A DNA stretch of 64,000 bases, taken from contig CP128835.1 of assembly GCA_030388825.1 (NCBI GenBank), forward strand, positions 1,606,001 through 1,670,000. The letters run 5' to 3'. The notes under the pieces are model-generated. The model worked only from the letters and a program-made list of their open reading frames with translations, was not told where the DNA came from and made no database searches. The number at the start of each line of letters is the position of its first letter. Within the stretch, counting starts at the first letter, position 1. This DNA is from Rossellomorea sp. AcN35-11 (GTDB lineage: Bacteria; Bacillota; Bacilli; Bacillales; Bacillaceae_B). Position numbers and translations under genes: made by a program. Positions 23,664-33,160 of the stretch are shown piece by piece.

Positions 23664-24704
23664 ATGTTTAATAAATTCAAGCCATACCTGATTGTATTAA
23701 TCAGTTTGGTTTCTTTATTCTTCATCATTATTTTCAGTTCAGGAAGCGAAATGATCATTCTTGATCCCAAAGGCCCCGTGGGTGCCGTCCAGAAAGACCT
23801 GATCATGTTGTCGATCTACTATATGCTTGGGATCATGGTCGTCGTCCTGTCATTCTTTACTTTCATTCTATTAAAGTATCGAAGCAGCAGGAAGGACAGT
23901 GATTATAAGCCTGAAATGCACGGCAGTACGAAACTGGAAATCATTTGGACCCTCATACCCGTATTGATCGTTATCGCCTTATCTATTCCAAATACAAAGG
24001 CATTATATGAGTTGAGGGAAGCTCCAAAAGCAACTGCCCATAAAGATCCCATTGTCATCCATGCCACAGCTGCTGATTGGAAATGGATCTTCAGTTATCC
24101 AGAGGAAGACATTGAAACCGTTAATTATGTCAATGTTCCTGAAGATCACCCTATTCTCTTCAAAGTGACAGCTGCTGATTCCATGGCTTCATTCTGGGTT
24201 CCGCAAATCGGGGGACAAATCTACGGCATGCCTGGAATGGTGAATGACTTATACTTACAGGCTGATGAACCGGGTACTTATGATGGAAGAAACTCCAACT
24301 TTACCGGTGAAGGAATGACCCATCAAACCTTTGATTTTGTTGCGTTGGAAGAAGATGAATATGAAAAGTGGGTAAAAGAGTCCCAAACGAACGAGCCGAA
24401 GCTGACGGAAGAGACATATGAACAGCTCCTGCTTCCTGGCACGGTAGATAAAATGACCTTCTCATCGACCCACTTATCCATCGTGGATCATGGGAAGAAC
24501 TCAGAGTATGCCATGGCGATCCGTGAGAAATATGGCGTGGAAGCATCTTCCCATGGTGCAGATAAAAACGCCGAGTCGAACCATGGAAGTCATGGTGATC
24601 ATGGAGACAAGGAAAGTCATGGAGATCATGGGAATCATGAAGACAAAGACAGTCATGATCATGACGATAAAAAGCATGAAACGAATGAAGGGCATGACCA
24701 CTAG
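23664..24704 (+). CDS. qoxA: Quinol oxidase subunit II (QoxA), cysteine-free with His-rich tail
   Basis: A 346-residue subunit II of a cytochrome aa3-type menaquinol oxidase. It has two membrane helices (about residues 8-26 and 45-70) and a cupredoxin-fold domain (IVIHATAADWKWIFSYPE, KVTAADSMASFWVPQIGGQ). It lacks the CuA ligands, as expected for a quinol oxidase. Oddly, the LDPKGP motif that follows the lipobox Cys in B. subtilis QoxA is present, but the Cys is absent and the protein has no cysteine at all. The last 52 residues contain 12 His among Asp/Gly/Lys repeats. It is the first gene of qoxABCD. Confidence 0.93.
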   Translation: MFNKFKPYLIVLISLVSLFFIIIFSSGSEMIILDPKGPVGAVQKDLIMLSIYYMLGIMVVVLSFFTFILLKYRSSRKDSDYKPEMHGSTKLEIIWTLIPVLIVIALSIPNTKALYELREAPKATAHKDPIVIHATAADWKWIFSYPEEDIETVNYVNVPEDHPILFKVTAADSMASFWVPQIGGQIYGMPGMVNDLYLQADEPGTYDGRNSNFTGEGMTHQTFDFVALEEDEYEKWVKESQTNEPKLTEETYEQLLLPGTVDKMTFSSTHLSIVDHGKNSEYAMAIREKYGVEASSHGADKNAESNHGSHGDHGDKESHGDHGNHEDKDSHDHDDKKHETNEGHDH

Positions 24705-24720
24705 GAAAGGAGGGCTCTAG

Positions 24721-26685
24721 ATGTTTGAATTTATTAAAGATAATTTGATCCTCAATGATCCGTTGATTCTTGGAGCCAACATTTCCATCGTTTTCACCGT
24801 CATTGCCATCGTCGCGACCCTAACGTACTTTAAAAAATGGAAGTGGCTTTGGAACGATTGGATCACGAGTGTTGATCATAAGAAAATAGGAATAATGTAT
24901 ATCATCGCAGCATTGATCATGCTCTTCCGGGGCGGGGTCGATGCATTACTCATGAGGGCTCAATTGACTGTGCCCGACAATGAATTTTTATCATCACAGC
25001 ATTACAATGAAATCTTTACAACCCATGGTACGATCATGATCCTCTTCATGGCCATGCCATTTTTGCTTGGATTAATGAACGTCGTAGTCCCCCTTCAAAT
25101 CGGGGCAAGGGACGTTGCGTTCCCATTCCTGAATAACCTGAGTTTCTGGTCATTCATGTTTGGTGCGATTCTTTTCAATATGTCTTTCGTATTCGGTGGA
25201 TCACCGGATGCAGGGTGGACGAACTATGCGCCCCTTGCAATCGAAGGAAGTCCGGGACCCGGTATCAACTATTACTTACTGGGCTTGCAGATTTCCGGGA
25301 TTGGTACATTGTTGACGGGAATCAACTTTGTCGTCACGATCATTAAAATGCGGGCACCGGGAATGACGCTTCTGCGCATGCCGATGTTCACCTGGACGAC
25401 ACTGATCACAGCATTCATCATCGTGTTTGCGTTCCCTATCTTAACGGTGACACTGGCATTGATGACATTTGACCGGTTATTCGGTACGCATTTCTTTACG
25501 CTCACATCCGGCGGGAATCCAATGCTATGGTCGAATTTATTCTGGTTATGGGGACATCCGGAAGTTTATATCGTGATCTTGCCAGCTTTCGGTATTTTCT
25601 CAGAAATCATTGCCACATTTGCAAGGAAGACATTGTTCGGTTATAAATCGATGATCATCTCACTTGTTGCCATCTCTGGGCTGAGCTTCGTTGTATGGGT
25701 TCATCACTTCTTTACAATGGGAGGCAGCGCTGCAGTTAACAGTGTGTTCTCGATTTCTACGATGGCCATCGCTATTCCAACCGGTATCAAGATATTCAAC
25801 TGGCTGGGTACCCTTTATAAAGGACGAATAGAATTTACAGTGGCCATGATGTGGTCGGTTGCATTCATTCCGACATTCCTGATCGGTGGAGTGACCGGGG
25901 TCATGCTTGGTATGGCTGCCGCTGACTTCCAGTATCACAACAACTATTTCCTAGTGGCTCACTTCCACTATACACTGATTGCAGGTGTCGTATTTGCCTG
26001 CTTCGCCGGTCTCGTATACTGGTATCCAAAAATGTTCGGTCTTAAGATGAACGAACGAATCGGGAAATGGGCTTTCTGGTTCTTCTCGATCGGTTTCAAT
26101 GTGTGTTTCCTTCCACAGTTCGTGTTAGGATTTGCAGGGATGCCACGTCGTGTCTACACATATGGACCTGAAGACGGCTGGACAGCATTGAACGTCATCT
26201 CATCTGTTGGAGCATTCGGAATGGGTGTAGGTTTCATGATCATCGTCTATAACGTGTACTATAGCTATCGATTTGCAAAACGTGAACTTTCAGGTGATTC
26301 ATGGGACGGACGTACACTTGAATGGGCGACAAGCTCTGCCATTCCGCCGCATTATAACTTTGCCCATGTTCCTGAAGTGAAGAGTGCAGATGCCTTCTAT
26401 TATATGAAACAAGAAAATAATGAATCTACCAAGCCTGAAAACATTGAATATAAACCGATTCATATGCCAAGTAATGCAGGGACACCATTTATCATGTCAG
26501 CATTCTTCTTTGTTGCAGGATTCGGTCTTGTATTCGAACTATGGTGGATGGCCATCCTGGCCCTTGCCGGTATCCTTGGGTGCATGGCTTACCGTTCACT
26601 CCGTTCACATAAAGAAGACGAAGGTTACTATGTGAGTGTGGAAGAGATAGAAAAAACTGAAAATCCGTATAAGAGGGAGGCGTGA
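24721..26685 (+). CDS. qoxB: Quinol oxidase subunit I (QoxB)
   Basis: A 654-residue catalytic subunit of the haem-copper oxidase superfamily that reduces O2 and pumps protons. Haem and CuB ligand segments are visible: TTHGTIMIL (low-spin haem His), [12 protein letters not shown] (CuB His and cross-linked Tyr), VWVHHFFT (CuB His pair) and [12 protein letters not shown] (haem His pair). About 14-15 membrane helices are expected. It follows qoxA by 16 bp and overlaps the qoxC ribosome-binding region. Confidence 0.97.
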   Translation: MFEFIKDNLILNDPLILGANISIVFTVIAIVATLTYFKKWKWLWNDWITSVDHKKIGIMYIIAALIMLFRGGVDALLMRAQLTVPDNEFLSSQHYNEIFTTHGTIMILFMAMPFLLGLMNVVVPLQIGARDVAFPFLNNLSFWSFMFGAILFNMSFVFGGSPDAGWTNYAPLAIEGSPGPGINYYLLGLQISGIGTLLTGINFVVTIIKMRAPGMTLLRMPMFTWTTLITAFIIVFAFPILTVTLALMTFDRLFGTHFFTLTSGGNPMLWSNLFWLWGHPEVYIVILPAFGIFSEIIATFARKTLFGYKSMIISLVAISGLSFVVWVHHFFTMGGSAAVNSVFSISTMAIAIPTGIKIFNWLGTLYKGRIEFTVAMMWSVAFIPTFLIGGVTGVMLGMAAADFQYHNNYFLVAHFHYTLIAGVVFACFAGLVYWYPKMFGLKMNERIGKWAFWFFSIGFNVCFLPQFVLGFAGMPRRVYTYGPEDGWTALNVISSVGAFGMGVGFMIIVYNVYYSYRFAKRELSGDSWDGRTLEWATSSAIPPHYNFAHVPEVKSADAFYYMKQENNESTKPENIEYKPIHMPSNAGTPFIMSAFFFVAGFGLVFELWWMAILALAGILGCMAYRSLRSHKEDEGYYVSVEEIEKTENPYKREA

Positions 26686-26687
26686 AC

Positions 26688-27299
26688 ATGGCACAAAGCA
26701 CGAATATAGATCCAAACACGCCGCTTGAGTATCAATCTGAAATCGGCAAACTGAATATTTTCGGATTCTGGGTTTTCCTGGGTGCGGAAGTAGCTCTGTT
26801 CGCCACCATTTTTGCCACCTTCTTCGCCCTTGAAAGCGGAACGGTCGGAGGTCCGCTTCCAAGCGAAGTGTTTGATCTGAAAAATACAATCATCATGACG
26901 ATGTTATTATTAATAAGCAGTTTCACATCCGGTTTATCGATCAATGAATTAAGAAGAAGAAATGTGAAAGGAATGATGATCTGGATGATCATCACACTGC
27001 TGTTCGGAGCAGGATTCCTTTACATGGAAATCATGGAGTTCCTTCATCTGATACATGAGGGAGCCTCTATGGGAACCAATGCTTACTGGTCTTCATTCTA
27101 TCTGCTGACCGGGACGCATGGTCTGCACGTATCATTAGGTATTCTATGGATCTTACTTGTGATGTTCCAAGTGAAGAGACAGGGTCTGAATCCGGATACC
27201 GCTAAAAAACTATTCGTATCCAGCTTGTACTGGCACTTCCTTGACTTTGTCTGGATCTTCGTGTTCACAAGCGTTTACTTATTAGGGATGGTGGGATAA
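26688..27299 (+). CDS. qoxC: Quinol oxidase subunit III (QoxC)
   Basis: A 203-residue membrane subunit III of the aa3 quinol oxidase, with five expected helices and the typical FWVFLGAEVALFATIFATFF and TGTHGLHVSLGILW segments (each listed here as family hallmarks). ATG 26688 is preferred over GTG 26682 because the GGGAGG site is spaced for it; it begins 2 nt after the qoxB stop. Its own stop overlaps the qoxD start (TAATG). Confidence 0.95.
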   Translation: MAQSTNIDPNTPLEYQSEIGKLNIFGFWVFLGAEVALFATIFATFFALESGTVGGPLPSEVFDLKNTIIMTMLLLISSFTSGLSINELRRRNVKGMMIWMIITLLFGAGFLYMEIMEFLHLIHEGASMGTNAYWSSFYLLTGTHGLHVSLGILWILLVMFQVKRQGLNPDTAKKLFVSSLYWHFLDFVWIFVFTSVYLLGMVG

Positions 27300-27598
27300 T
27301 GGAACACAATACAGCAAATCAAAGTCGGATTCCGTGGACTCAGATCATTGGGTTTGTCTTGTCCATCGCCTTGACATTCCTGGCCGTCTGGTTCGGACTT
27401 TACGCAGGTCTGGCATACAATGTGATGGTCTCACTGATATTTGTGCTGGCATTCATCCAGGCTGCCATCCAATTGTTCATGTTCATGCACGTAACAGAAG
27501 GAGAAGGAAGATGGCAGGTGGGTAAAATGATGTCATCTGCCTTCATCGCCCTTGTGATCGTCCTGGGAACGATTTGGGTATTAAGCAATATGCATTAA
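27299..27598 (+). CDS. qoxD: Quinol oxidase subunit IV (QoxD)
   Basis: A 99-residue membrane protein of the cytochrome c oxidase subunit IV family with three helices and the conserved LFMFMHVTEGEG turn. It stabilises the oxidase complex. The ATG overlaps the qoxC stop by one base, which is strong coupling. It is the last gene of the operon. Confidence 0.94.
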   Translation: MEHNTANQSRIPWTQIIGFVLSIALTFLAVWFGLYAGLAYNVMVSLIFVLAFIQAAIQLFMFMHVTEGEGRWQVGKMMSSAFIALVIVLGTIWVLSNMH

Positions 27599-27615
27599 TC
27601 AGATAAACGGATTGA

Positions 27616-27648
27616 AGAGGTCGTTGAAACATTCAACGACCTCTTTTT
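27616..27648 (+). terminator. Terminator of qoxABCD
   Basis: AGAGGTCGTTGAA pairs with TTCAACGACCTCT around an ACA loop, followed by five T. Confidence 0.92.
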
Positions 27649-27837
27649 ACTCTTTTGGTGAGATGAAAGGCTCCTGCTATTTCCAAACATCTATCAGCCT
27701 GACTTCCATTCATCCTGAAAATAAAAGGATATAAATGGTTATACAGGAATATTTTTATTTCACACCCTCACAAACTCCTGATTCTTTCGAATGATATAAG
27801 GTTAGTACACTTATAAAGGACATTGGGGGATGTAAAA

Positions 27838-28633
27838 TTGACGACCATTACAACGAAGAGAAAGCAAAGGATTGCAGAGGCACGAAAAGTGAAGGCCAAA
27901 ACAAGAAACAAGAAAATAGCTGCGGTCACTGCAGCCAGGAACAATCACTGCATTGCTTCTGGCAAGCGGCAAGGCAGGGGCATGCAGTACTGAGTACATA
28001 GTCAAAAAGAATGACACCTTATATCGTCTGGCCAAGAAATATGATGTGACCGTTGAGCAATTGATGGAAGCGAACGTCTTGGCGTCAGATAAACTAACGA
28101 CTGGGCAATCATTGCTAGTTCCGGACAGACCACATACGAATCATTTGGATCTCTACACCGTTAAAAAGGGAGACACCTTATATTCCTTGGCAAAAAAGCA
28201 CGGCACAACCGTTGAAGCAATAAAACATACAAATAGGAAGACTACAGATCAAATCAAGGTGGGAGAAAATCTTTCATTGCCCATTGAAGCTGTCTCCGAC
28301 AACAAAGTTGGTGAATATTATACAGTTGTACCGGGGGATACCCTTTGGGGAATCTCCCATCGCTACGGTGTGAAGGCTGAGGAAATAGTGAAAGAAAACG
28401 GACTTAAGATGGAAATGGTCCTGATCGGGCAGAATCTCTTTATACCTGGGAAGGCCGAAGTGTCACAGGCGGTTATCATCGGTTCAGCAGACAGCTTCTC
28501 AGTTGAGTTCAAAGATGAAAAGAATGAATTTGTCTTAAAAGTTCCATATGGTACTACAGGTGATTATCAGGGAAAATCAGGTCAATTGGTGACCATCGTG
28601 CATAAAAATGGTGCTGTCATCTCAGCATCTTGA
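27838..28633 (+). pseudogene. LysM-repeat exported protein, frame broken in signal region
   Basis: The conserved part (from 27953) carries three LysM peptidoglycan-binding modules (YIVKKNDTLYRLAKKY, YTVKKGDTLYSLAKKH, YTVVPGDTLWGISHRY) and a C-terminal beta-rich domain of about 55 residues that I do not recognise. A well-placed GGGGGAT precedes TTG 27838, which opens a Lys/Arg-rich start leading into IAAVTAA. One extra base near 27930 shifts this out of frame with a hydrophobic ITALLLASGKAGA. Joined, they make a plausible signal peptide of about 50 residues. The real protein is then about 264 residues, wall-associated. The upstream part is inference; the LysM part is clear. Confidence 0.72.
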
Positions 28634-28640
28634 TCATGAG

Positions 28641-28669
28641 GCGCATTTCTTACGAAGTGCGCTTTTTTT
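28641..28669 (+). terminator. Terminator after the LysM gene
   Basis: GCGCATTTC pairs with GAAGTGCGC, with a TTAC loop and seven T. Confidence 0.9.
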
Positions 28670-28778
28670 GATTATGATGAGAATGGACATCGATTTAGCC
28701 ATAATCGTTGCCTACTGTGTCAGGAATTGATAGAATCATCAATTGAGTAACGGTAATTCGAATATGGGGAGAAGAAGA

Positions 28779-30209
28779 ATGATAAATGTCACTAGCAGAT
28801 TTAGAATAGAAAAGGATTTTCTTGGAGAAAAAGAAGTACCTGAAGAAGTTTACTATGGAATTCAAACATTGCGGGCAGTGGAAAACTTCCCTGTCACCGG
28901 GTATAAAATCCATAAAGAGATGATCGATGCACTGGCCGTTGTAAAAAAGGCGGCAGCACTTGCAAACATGGAAACCACTCGCCTTTATGAAGGGATTGGG
29001 CAAGCCGTCGTACAGGCTTGTGACGAAATCCTGGAAGGAAAGCTTCATGAATACTTCATTGTCGACCCGATACAGGGAGGGGCAGGCACGTCCATCAATA
29101 TGAATGCCAATGAAGTCATTGCTAATCGCGCCCTGGAGCTCATGTCCCATCGTAAAGGGGAATATGGGAAGGTGAGCCCGAACAGCCATGTGAATATGTC
29201 CCAATCAACCAATGACGTATTCCCCACGGTTATCCATATTTCTACACTGAAATTACTGGAGAAGCTTCTGCTCACCATGGAAGAGATGCTTCTTGCCTTT
29301 AAACAGAAAGCCCGGGAGTTTGATCACGTCATTAAAATGGGCCGCACCCATCTTCAGGATGCTGTTCCGATTCGCCTCGGCCAGGAATTTGAGGCCTATA
29401 GCAGAGTGGTGGAGCGTGACATTAAACGCATAGGAAGAACAAGGGATCACCTCTATGAAGTGAATATGGGGGCCACCGCAGTCGGGACTGGATTGAACGC
29501 GGATCCTGTTTATATTGAAAATGTTGTAAAGCATCTGGCTGACATCAGCGGATTACCTCTGACGGGAGCGGAACATCTGGTTGATGCTACACAGAATACT
29601 GATGCCTATACGGAAGTATCGGCTGCGTTAAAGGTCTGCATGGTCAATATGTCCAAAATCGCCAATGACCTGCGTATGATGGCTTCAGGACCCCGGGCGG
29701 GACTTGGTGAAATTTCACTGCCGGCAAGACAGCCTGGTTCCTCCATCATGCCTGGTAAAGTGAACCCGGTCATGCCGGAGCTCATCAATCAAGTAGCCTT
29801 CCAGGTCATGGGAAATGATCAGACCATTTCATTGGCTTCGGAAGCCGGCCAGCTGGAACTGAACGTGATGGAACCTGTACTCGTATTCAACCTCCTTCAG
29901 TCCATCAGCATCATGAACAATGCGTTCAGAAGCTTTACGGAACATTGTCTTGTGGGGATTGAAGCCAATGAGACGCGAATGAGGGAATATGTAGAAAACA
30001 GTGTGGGAATTATTACGGCAGTCAATCCTCACTTAGGGTATGAAGTAGTATCACGGATTGCCAGGGAAGCCATTATAAAAGGGAAGTCTGTGAGAGAGCT
30101 TTGTTTGGAGTATGATGTTCTGACAGAGGAAGAGCTGGATTTGATCCTGAACCCTTATGAAATGACGAATCCAGGGATTGCCGGCCGTGCACTCTTTGAT
30201 CGGCAATAG
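28779..30209 (+). CDS. aspA: Aspartate ammonia-lyase
   Basis: A 476-residue fumarase/aspartase-superfamily enzyme that deaminates aspartate to fumarate and ammonia. The signature GSSIMPGKVNPVMPE (about 320-334) holds the catalytic serine loop; NMSQSTNDVFPT and GRTHLQDAVP are the other two conserved active-site regions. The frame is open from 28743. ATG 28779 follows GGGGAGAAGA and gives the family length, so it is the start. It is a single gene with its own terminator. Confidence 0.94.
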   Translation: MINVTSRFRIEKDFLGEKEVPEEVYYGIQTLRAVENFPVTGYKIHKEMIDALAVVKKAAALANMETTRLYEGIGQAVVQACDEILEGKLHEYFIVDPIQGGAGTSINMNANEVIANRALELMSHRKGEYGKVSPNSHVNMSQSTNDVFPTVIHISTLKLLEKLLLTMEEMLLAFKQKAREFDHVIKMGRTHLQDAVPIRLGQEFEAYSRVVERDIKRIGRTRDHLYEVNMGATAVGTGLNADPVYIENVVKHLADISGLPLTGAEHLVDATQNTDAYTEVSAALKVCMVNMSKIANDLRMMASGPRAGLGEISLPARQPGSSIMPGKVNPVMPELINQVAFQVMGNDQTISLASEAGQLELNVMEPVLVFNLLQSISIMNNAFRSFTEHCLVGIEANETRMREYVENSVGIITAVNPHLGYEVVSRIAREAIIKGKSVRELCLEYDVLTEEELDLILNPYEMTNPGIAGRALFDRQ

Positions 30210-30237
30210 TAAAGCGTTCATCCATGAAGGAGTTGTT

Positions 30238-30279
30238 GGGTTTGCAGGAAACGGGTCGTTTCTCTGCAAACCCTTTTTT
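30238..30279 (+). terminator. Terminator after aspA
   Basis: GGGTTTGCAG-GAAACG pairs with CGTTTC-CTGCAAACCC and is followed by six T. Confidence 0.9.
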
Positions 30280-30340
30280 AAACTCAATAGAATGAGAAAA
30301 AGGAGGAAGACCCTGGATGTGAGCAATCGCTCCTTTCACC

Positions 30341-30997
30341 TTATTTCTTTTTTCGCCGATATAGATCCAGAGACTTATAGCCTTCAGACAAGATTTCGAT
30401 CATCTGCCGGGTTCTTTTGTCACGGGTGGCTTGTTGTTTGGCGGAAAAGATTTGCCTCGCCCAGTCTTTTTGATAACCAGGCGTCAGGTTCTGATAGAAG
30501 TGTAACGCTGCCGGATGGTCTTTTAGCAATGCTTCCACATCCTTAATATTATCCTCATAATCTGCTACACACTGACTCGGAGCAGGTGTCTTCGCTACTT
30601 TCTTCTTTTCACGCTTCATCCCGACAACCGTAAAGACATCGTCCATGCTCACCATGCGTGAAAACTTAATATCGCTGTCTCCGATATATCCATCTTCTCC
30701 AACATTCAATGCCGGAAACATCTCATCCCGGTGAATATAGGTGTTATATCGGGTATTCCCTTTTTTCGGATAGGCGAAAAATAGATACCCTTTTGGAAGC
30801 AGCACGTTTTCATTTTGAAGGATCTTGTTCAGATGTTCGTCCATTTCCTTGATGGTTTTAACAAATATAAAGACAGCATCGTGATTCTCAGAGAGAGACG
30901 TCGACATCCCGGTAAAGATCGAGTAATCATCGGGCTGATGAAGGACAGCCATGTTCTGATATTTAGTTAATTTTAATTTGTCTATTATAGTGGCCAT
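30341..30997 (-). CDS. YdeI/OmpD-associated family protein
   Basis: A 218-residue cytosolic protein. Its C-terminal segment LTPGYQKDWARQIFSAKQQATR ... ILSEGY (here split) is the hallmark of the YdeI/OmpD-associated family, sometimes linked to bacteriocin or stress protection but with no known reaction. The N-terminal 130 residues have no motif I recognise. ATG 30997 follows GGAGGGG; the upstream in-frame TTG lies in that site. A promoter on this strand is seen at 31164-31191. It is monocistronic between convergent aspA and the DUF2254 gene. Confidence 0.8.
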   Translation of the reverse strand: MATIIDKLKLTKYQNMAVLHQPDDYSIFTGMSTSLSENHDAVFIFVKTIKEMDEHLNKILQNENVLLPKGYLFFAYPKKGNTRYNTYIHRDEMFPALNVGEDGYIGDSDIKFSRMVSMDDVFTVVGMKREKKKVAKTPAPSQCVADYEDNIKDVEALLKDHPAALHFYQNLTPGYQKDWARQIFSAKQQATRDKRTRQMIEILSEGYKSLDLYRRKKK

Positions 30998-31163
30998 ATG
31001 GAACCCCTCCAAGAATTTGGGTAAAGTGAATCTGTTTTAATGAGCGATGGAATGATCCATTTCTGGATTCAATCAACATTTCACAAAGGATAAAACCACT
31101 TTTCCCCTGGATGAAAATCGACACTCGGAAACGGAATATATCATTCTTACTCTCCTATTCCTT

Positions 31164-31191
31164 ATTATAGAATACAGTTTCTCATTGTAAA
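31164..31191 (-). promoter_or_regulatory. Promoter for the YdeI-family gene
   Basis: On the minus strand TTTACA, a 16-bp spacer and a perfect TATAAT lie about 165 bp before the start codon. Confidence 0.6.
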
Positions 31192-31228
31192 GAAATGGAG
31201 GGATATTCTTATCGGCCCTATAAACGGT

Positions 31229-32614
31229 TTATCTATTTTCATTTGCGGATGGATAGAATTTCTCTTCTATTCTTTTGTATTCGTCAAGCTGCCGGGTTAC
31301 CCGGGCCAGCTTATGTACCTCTTGAAGAAGGAAGGTTTTATCCAGCTCATAGATCACTTCTCTTTCAATGTGATCGATGGTATTGCAGGCGAATTCCCAA
31401 ATGGCTTTATGCTTAGAGTGATCAATGCACTCTGCAATAAGGGCGAGTGCCTTAACGATATCAGTAATGATGAGATGGTTGTCTTTTGCATAATGCCTGA
31501 TATAGCCAAATCCCCGGTAGAGATAATAGTCAAATCCTTCTGTCTGGAGAATGATCCGAATTCTTTCTTCCTCATCCATTAAATAAGGGCTGAAGGATAA
31601 GTGTTCTTCCACTGTAATCATAAGGTCGGCCATTTGATCGATTGTATTGGAGGCGGTTTTAGGATCATCATTCCCAAGCGATTTAATCGCAACTTCTGCA
31701 AGCTTGTGAATCCCCATCTGAAGATCTTGAATCTCCGTTTCTTTGTGCCCCATTTCAATGAAATTAAGATAGACACTCGTCGGAATGTCCTCCATTTCCG
31801 GTCCCCATATGCTCACGATTTCATTGCCCGCCAATAGATAATCCCCCACTTTATAATGGAGCTGGATGACTAGGTTATCAGCTTTTGCCTGTTGAATCAT
31901 TCCGTTAAAATTGATTAATTGAATATACCCCGATGTTCGTGCCTTTACGTGAATCCTGTTCTGTTTATACTGCTCCATCACGTCTCCATTTTCCAATGTT
32001 CGATGGGCTTCTAAATCTCTTTTAAGACTCTTGTTGATTATGACCTCCGACACCTGTTTCATATTGTAGGTAATATTATGGACCTGCATCCAGGTCGATG
32101 CATGGTTGATGAAAAAGATGAAGGTGATGGCAGAGAGGAACGCAAGACCCGTCGTCATCAAAGGTGCCGCGACAAACATCTCGTTCTTCGAATGTCCAAT
32201 AAAGAGGAAGAGAAGAAGAACGTAAACAAAGCTGCCATTGAAAATCCCAAGGGCATGCTGTGTTTGCTTGTCAGATATGAAATCCAGAAGCATCCTTGGC
32301 GAGAATTGTCCACTGAACATCGTCAATACCACAAGAAGGGAGTTGAGGGTGAAGGCGCTGAGTGTGAGAATGCCTCCGATAAGTGTACTTACCAGTATCC
32401 GGGTGATCGAGGCGTCCATACTTAACCAACCAAACATATACTGAGAAAGTTCCAGATAAAGATCTAAATAGAGCGTTAAGGCTACGAATAGAATGGATAG
32501 GCATATGTAAAAAAAAGGCATATACCATATCGTATGCTTTATTTCATGTTCTCGCTGCCGTTTGGACATAAGCAGATATTTCCTGAGGGATAATGGTAGG
32601 ATTTTTTTCATCAT
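31229..32614 (-). CDS. DUF2254 membrane protein
   Basis: A 461-residue predicted membrane protein of the DUF2254 family. Four hydrophobic segments (about residues 30-55, 70-100, 115-140 and 150-170) are followed by a long cytosolic, mixed alpha/beta region with VIQLHYKVGDYLLAGNEI, which looks like a small beta-barrel/OB-like element. Function is unknown for the family. ATG 32614 follows AAGGGG; a second ATG is adjacent. It is divergent from the SAM-riboswitch operon, sharing a 200-bp intergenic region. Confidence 0.82.
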   Translation of the reverse strand: MMKKILPLSLRKYLLMSKRQREHEIKHTIWYMPFFYICLSILFVALTLYLDLYLELSQYMFGWLSMDASITRILVSTLIGGILTLSAFTLNSLLVVLTMFSGQFSPRMLLDFISDKQTQHALGIFNGSFVYVLLLFLFIGHSKNEMFVAAPLMTTGLAFLSAITFIFFINHASTWMQVHNITYNMKQVSEVIINKSLKRDLEAHRTLENGDVMEQYKQNRIHVKARTSGYIQLINFNGMIQQAKADNLVIQLHYKVGDYLLAGNEIVSIWGPEMEDIPTSVYLNFIEMGHKETEIQDLQMGIHKLAEVAIKSLGNDDPKTASNTIDQMADLMITVEEHLSFSPYLMDEEERIRIILQTEGFDYYLYRGFGYIRHYAKDNHLIITDIVKALALIAECIDHSKHKAIWEFACNTIDHIEREVIYELDKTFLLQEVHKLARVTRQLDEYKRIEEKFYPSANENR

Positions 32615-32817
32615 GAATAAAGTCCCCTTCAAGTCATTGGATATGGACTAGTTTTCCCTCCCGGAGAGAGTTAAAACATTCTAAGTCAAAAAGTTTGGTA
32701 GTCTTCTGCAAAAACACTAGATTTGCAGGAAGGAAGCTTTCATATAGAGTAAATCAATGGGAAAAGTAAACGTTCCGAAGATTAAGAAAGAATTTTTAGA
32801 AAATAACAAAAATAGTG

Positions 32818-32846
32818 TTGACGAAGGATAAAATCCCCTATATAAT
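32818..32846 (+). promoter_or_regulatory. Promoter of the SAM-regulated hom-lysC operon
   Basis: TTGACG (32818-32823), a 17-bp spacer and a perfect TATAAT (32841-32846), 45 bp before the riboswitch aptamer. Confidence 0.85.
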
Positions 32847-32890
32847 CCAATTCATACTCAGAAACTGAAAGTGAAAATGAAACGATATAT

Positions 32891-33001
32891 CTCTTATCAA
32901 GAGCGGCGGAGGGATAGGCCCGATGAAGCCCGGCAACCTGCAGGTTCAGACTGTAAAGGTGCCAATTCCTACAGATTTCCTTGAAATCTGGAAGATAAGG
33001 G
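32891..33001 (+). promoter_or_regulatory. SAM-I (S-box) riboswitch aptamer
   Basis: P1 strands CTTATC and GATAAG close the aptamer. The core reads TCAAGAGCGGCGGAGGGA, then GGCCCGATGAAGCCCGGCAACC, then GGTGCCAATTCC, all in the S-box order. SAM binding stabilises P1 and lets the following terminator (33018-33048) form, turning the operon off when S-adenosylmethionine is plentiful. Confidence 0.95.
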
Positions 33002-33017
33002 GAGGAGCCTGTCTATT

Positions 33018-33048
33018 AGCCCTCTTCTTATTAAAGAAGAGGGCTTTC
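33018..33048 (+). terminator. Riboswitch expression-platform terminator
   Basis: AGCCCTCTTCTT pairs with AAGAAGAGGGCT, followed by TTTCT. It lies 17 nt after the aptamer and 113 bp before hom. Confidence 0.88.
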
Positions 33049-33160
33049 TGTATACCCTGGTTCTTTCCCGCATTACTCTATGCGACTTTTCAAGGGCGAT
33101 CATCCCTGGAATTAATCAAGTTAGTTTGAAATGAAAAGATGCGATAAAGGAGGTTGAAGC

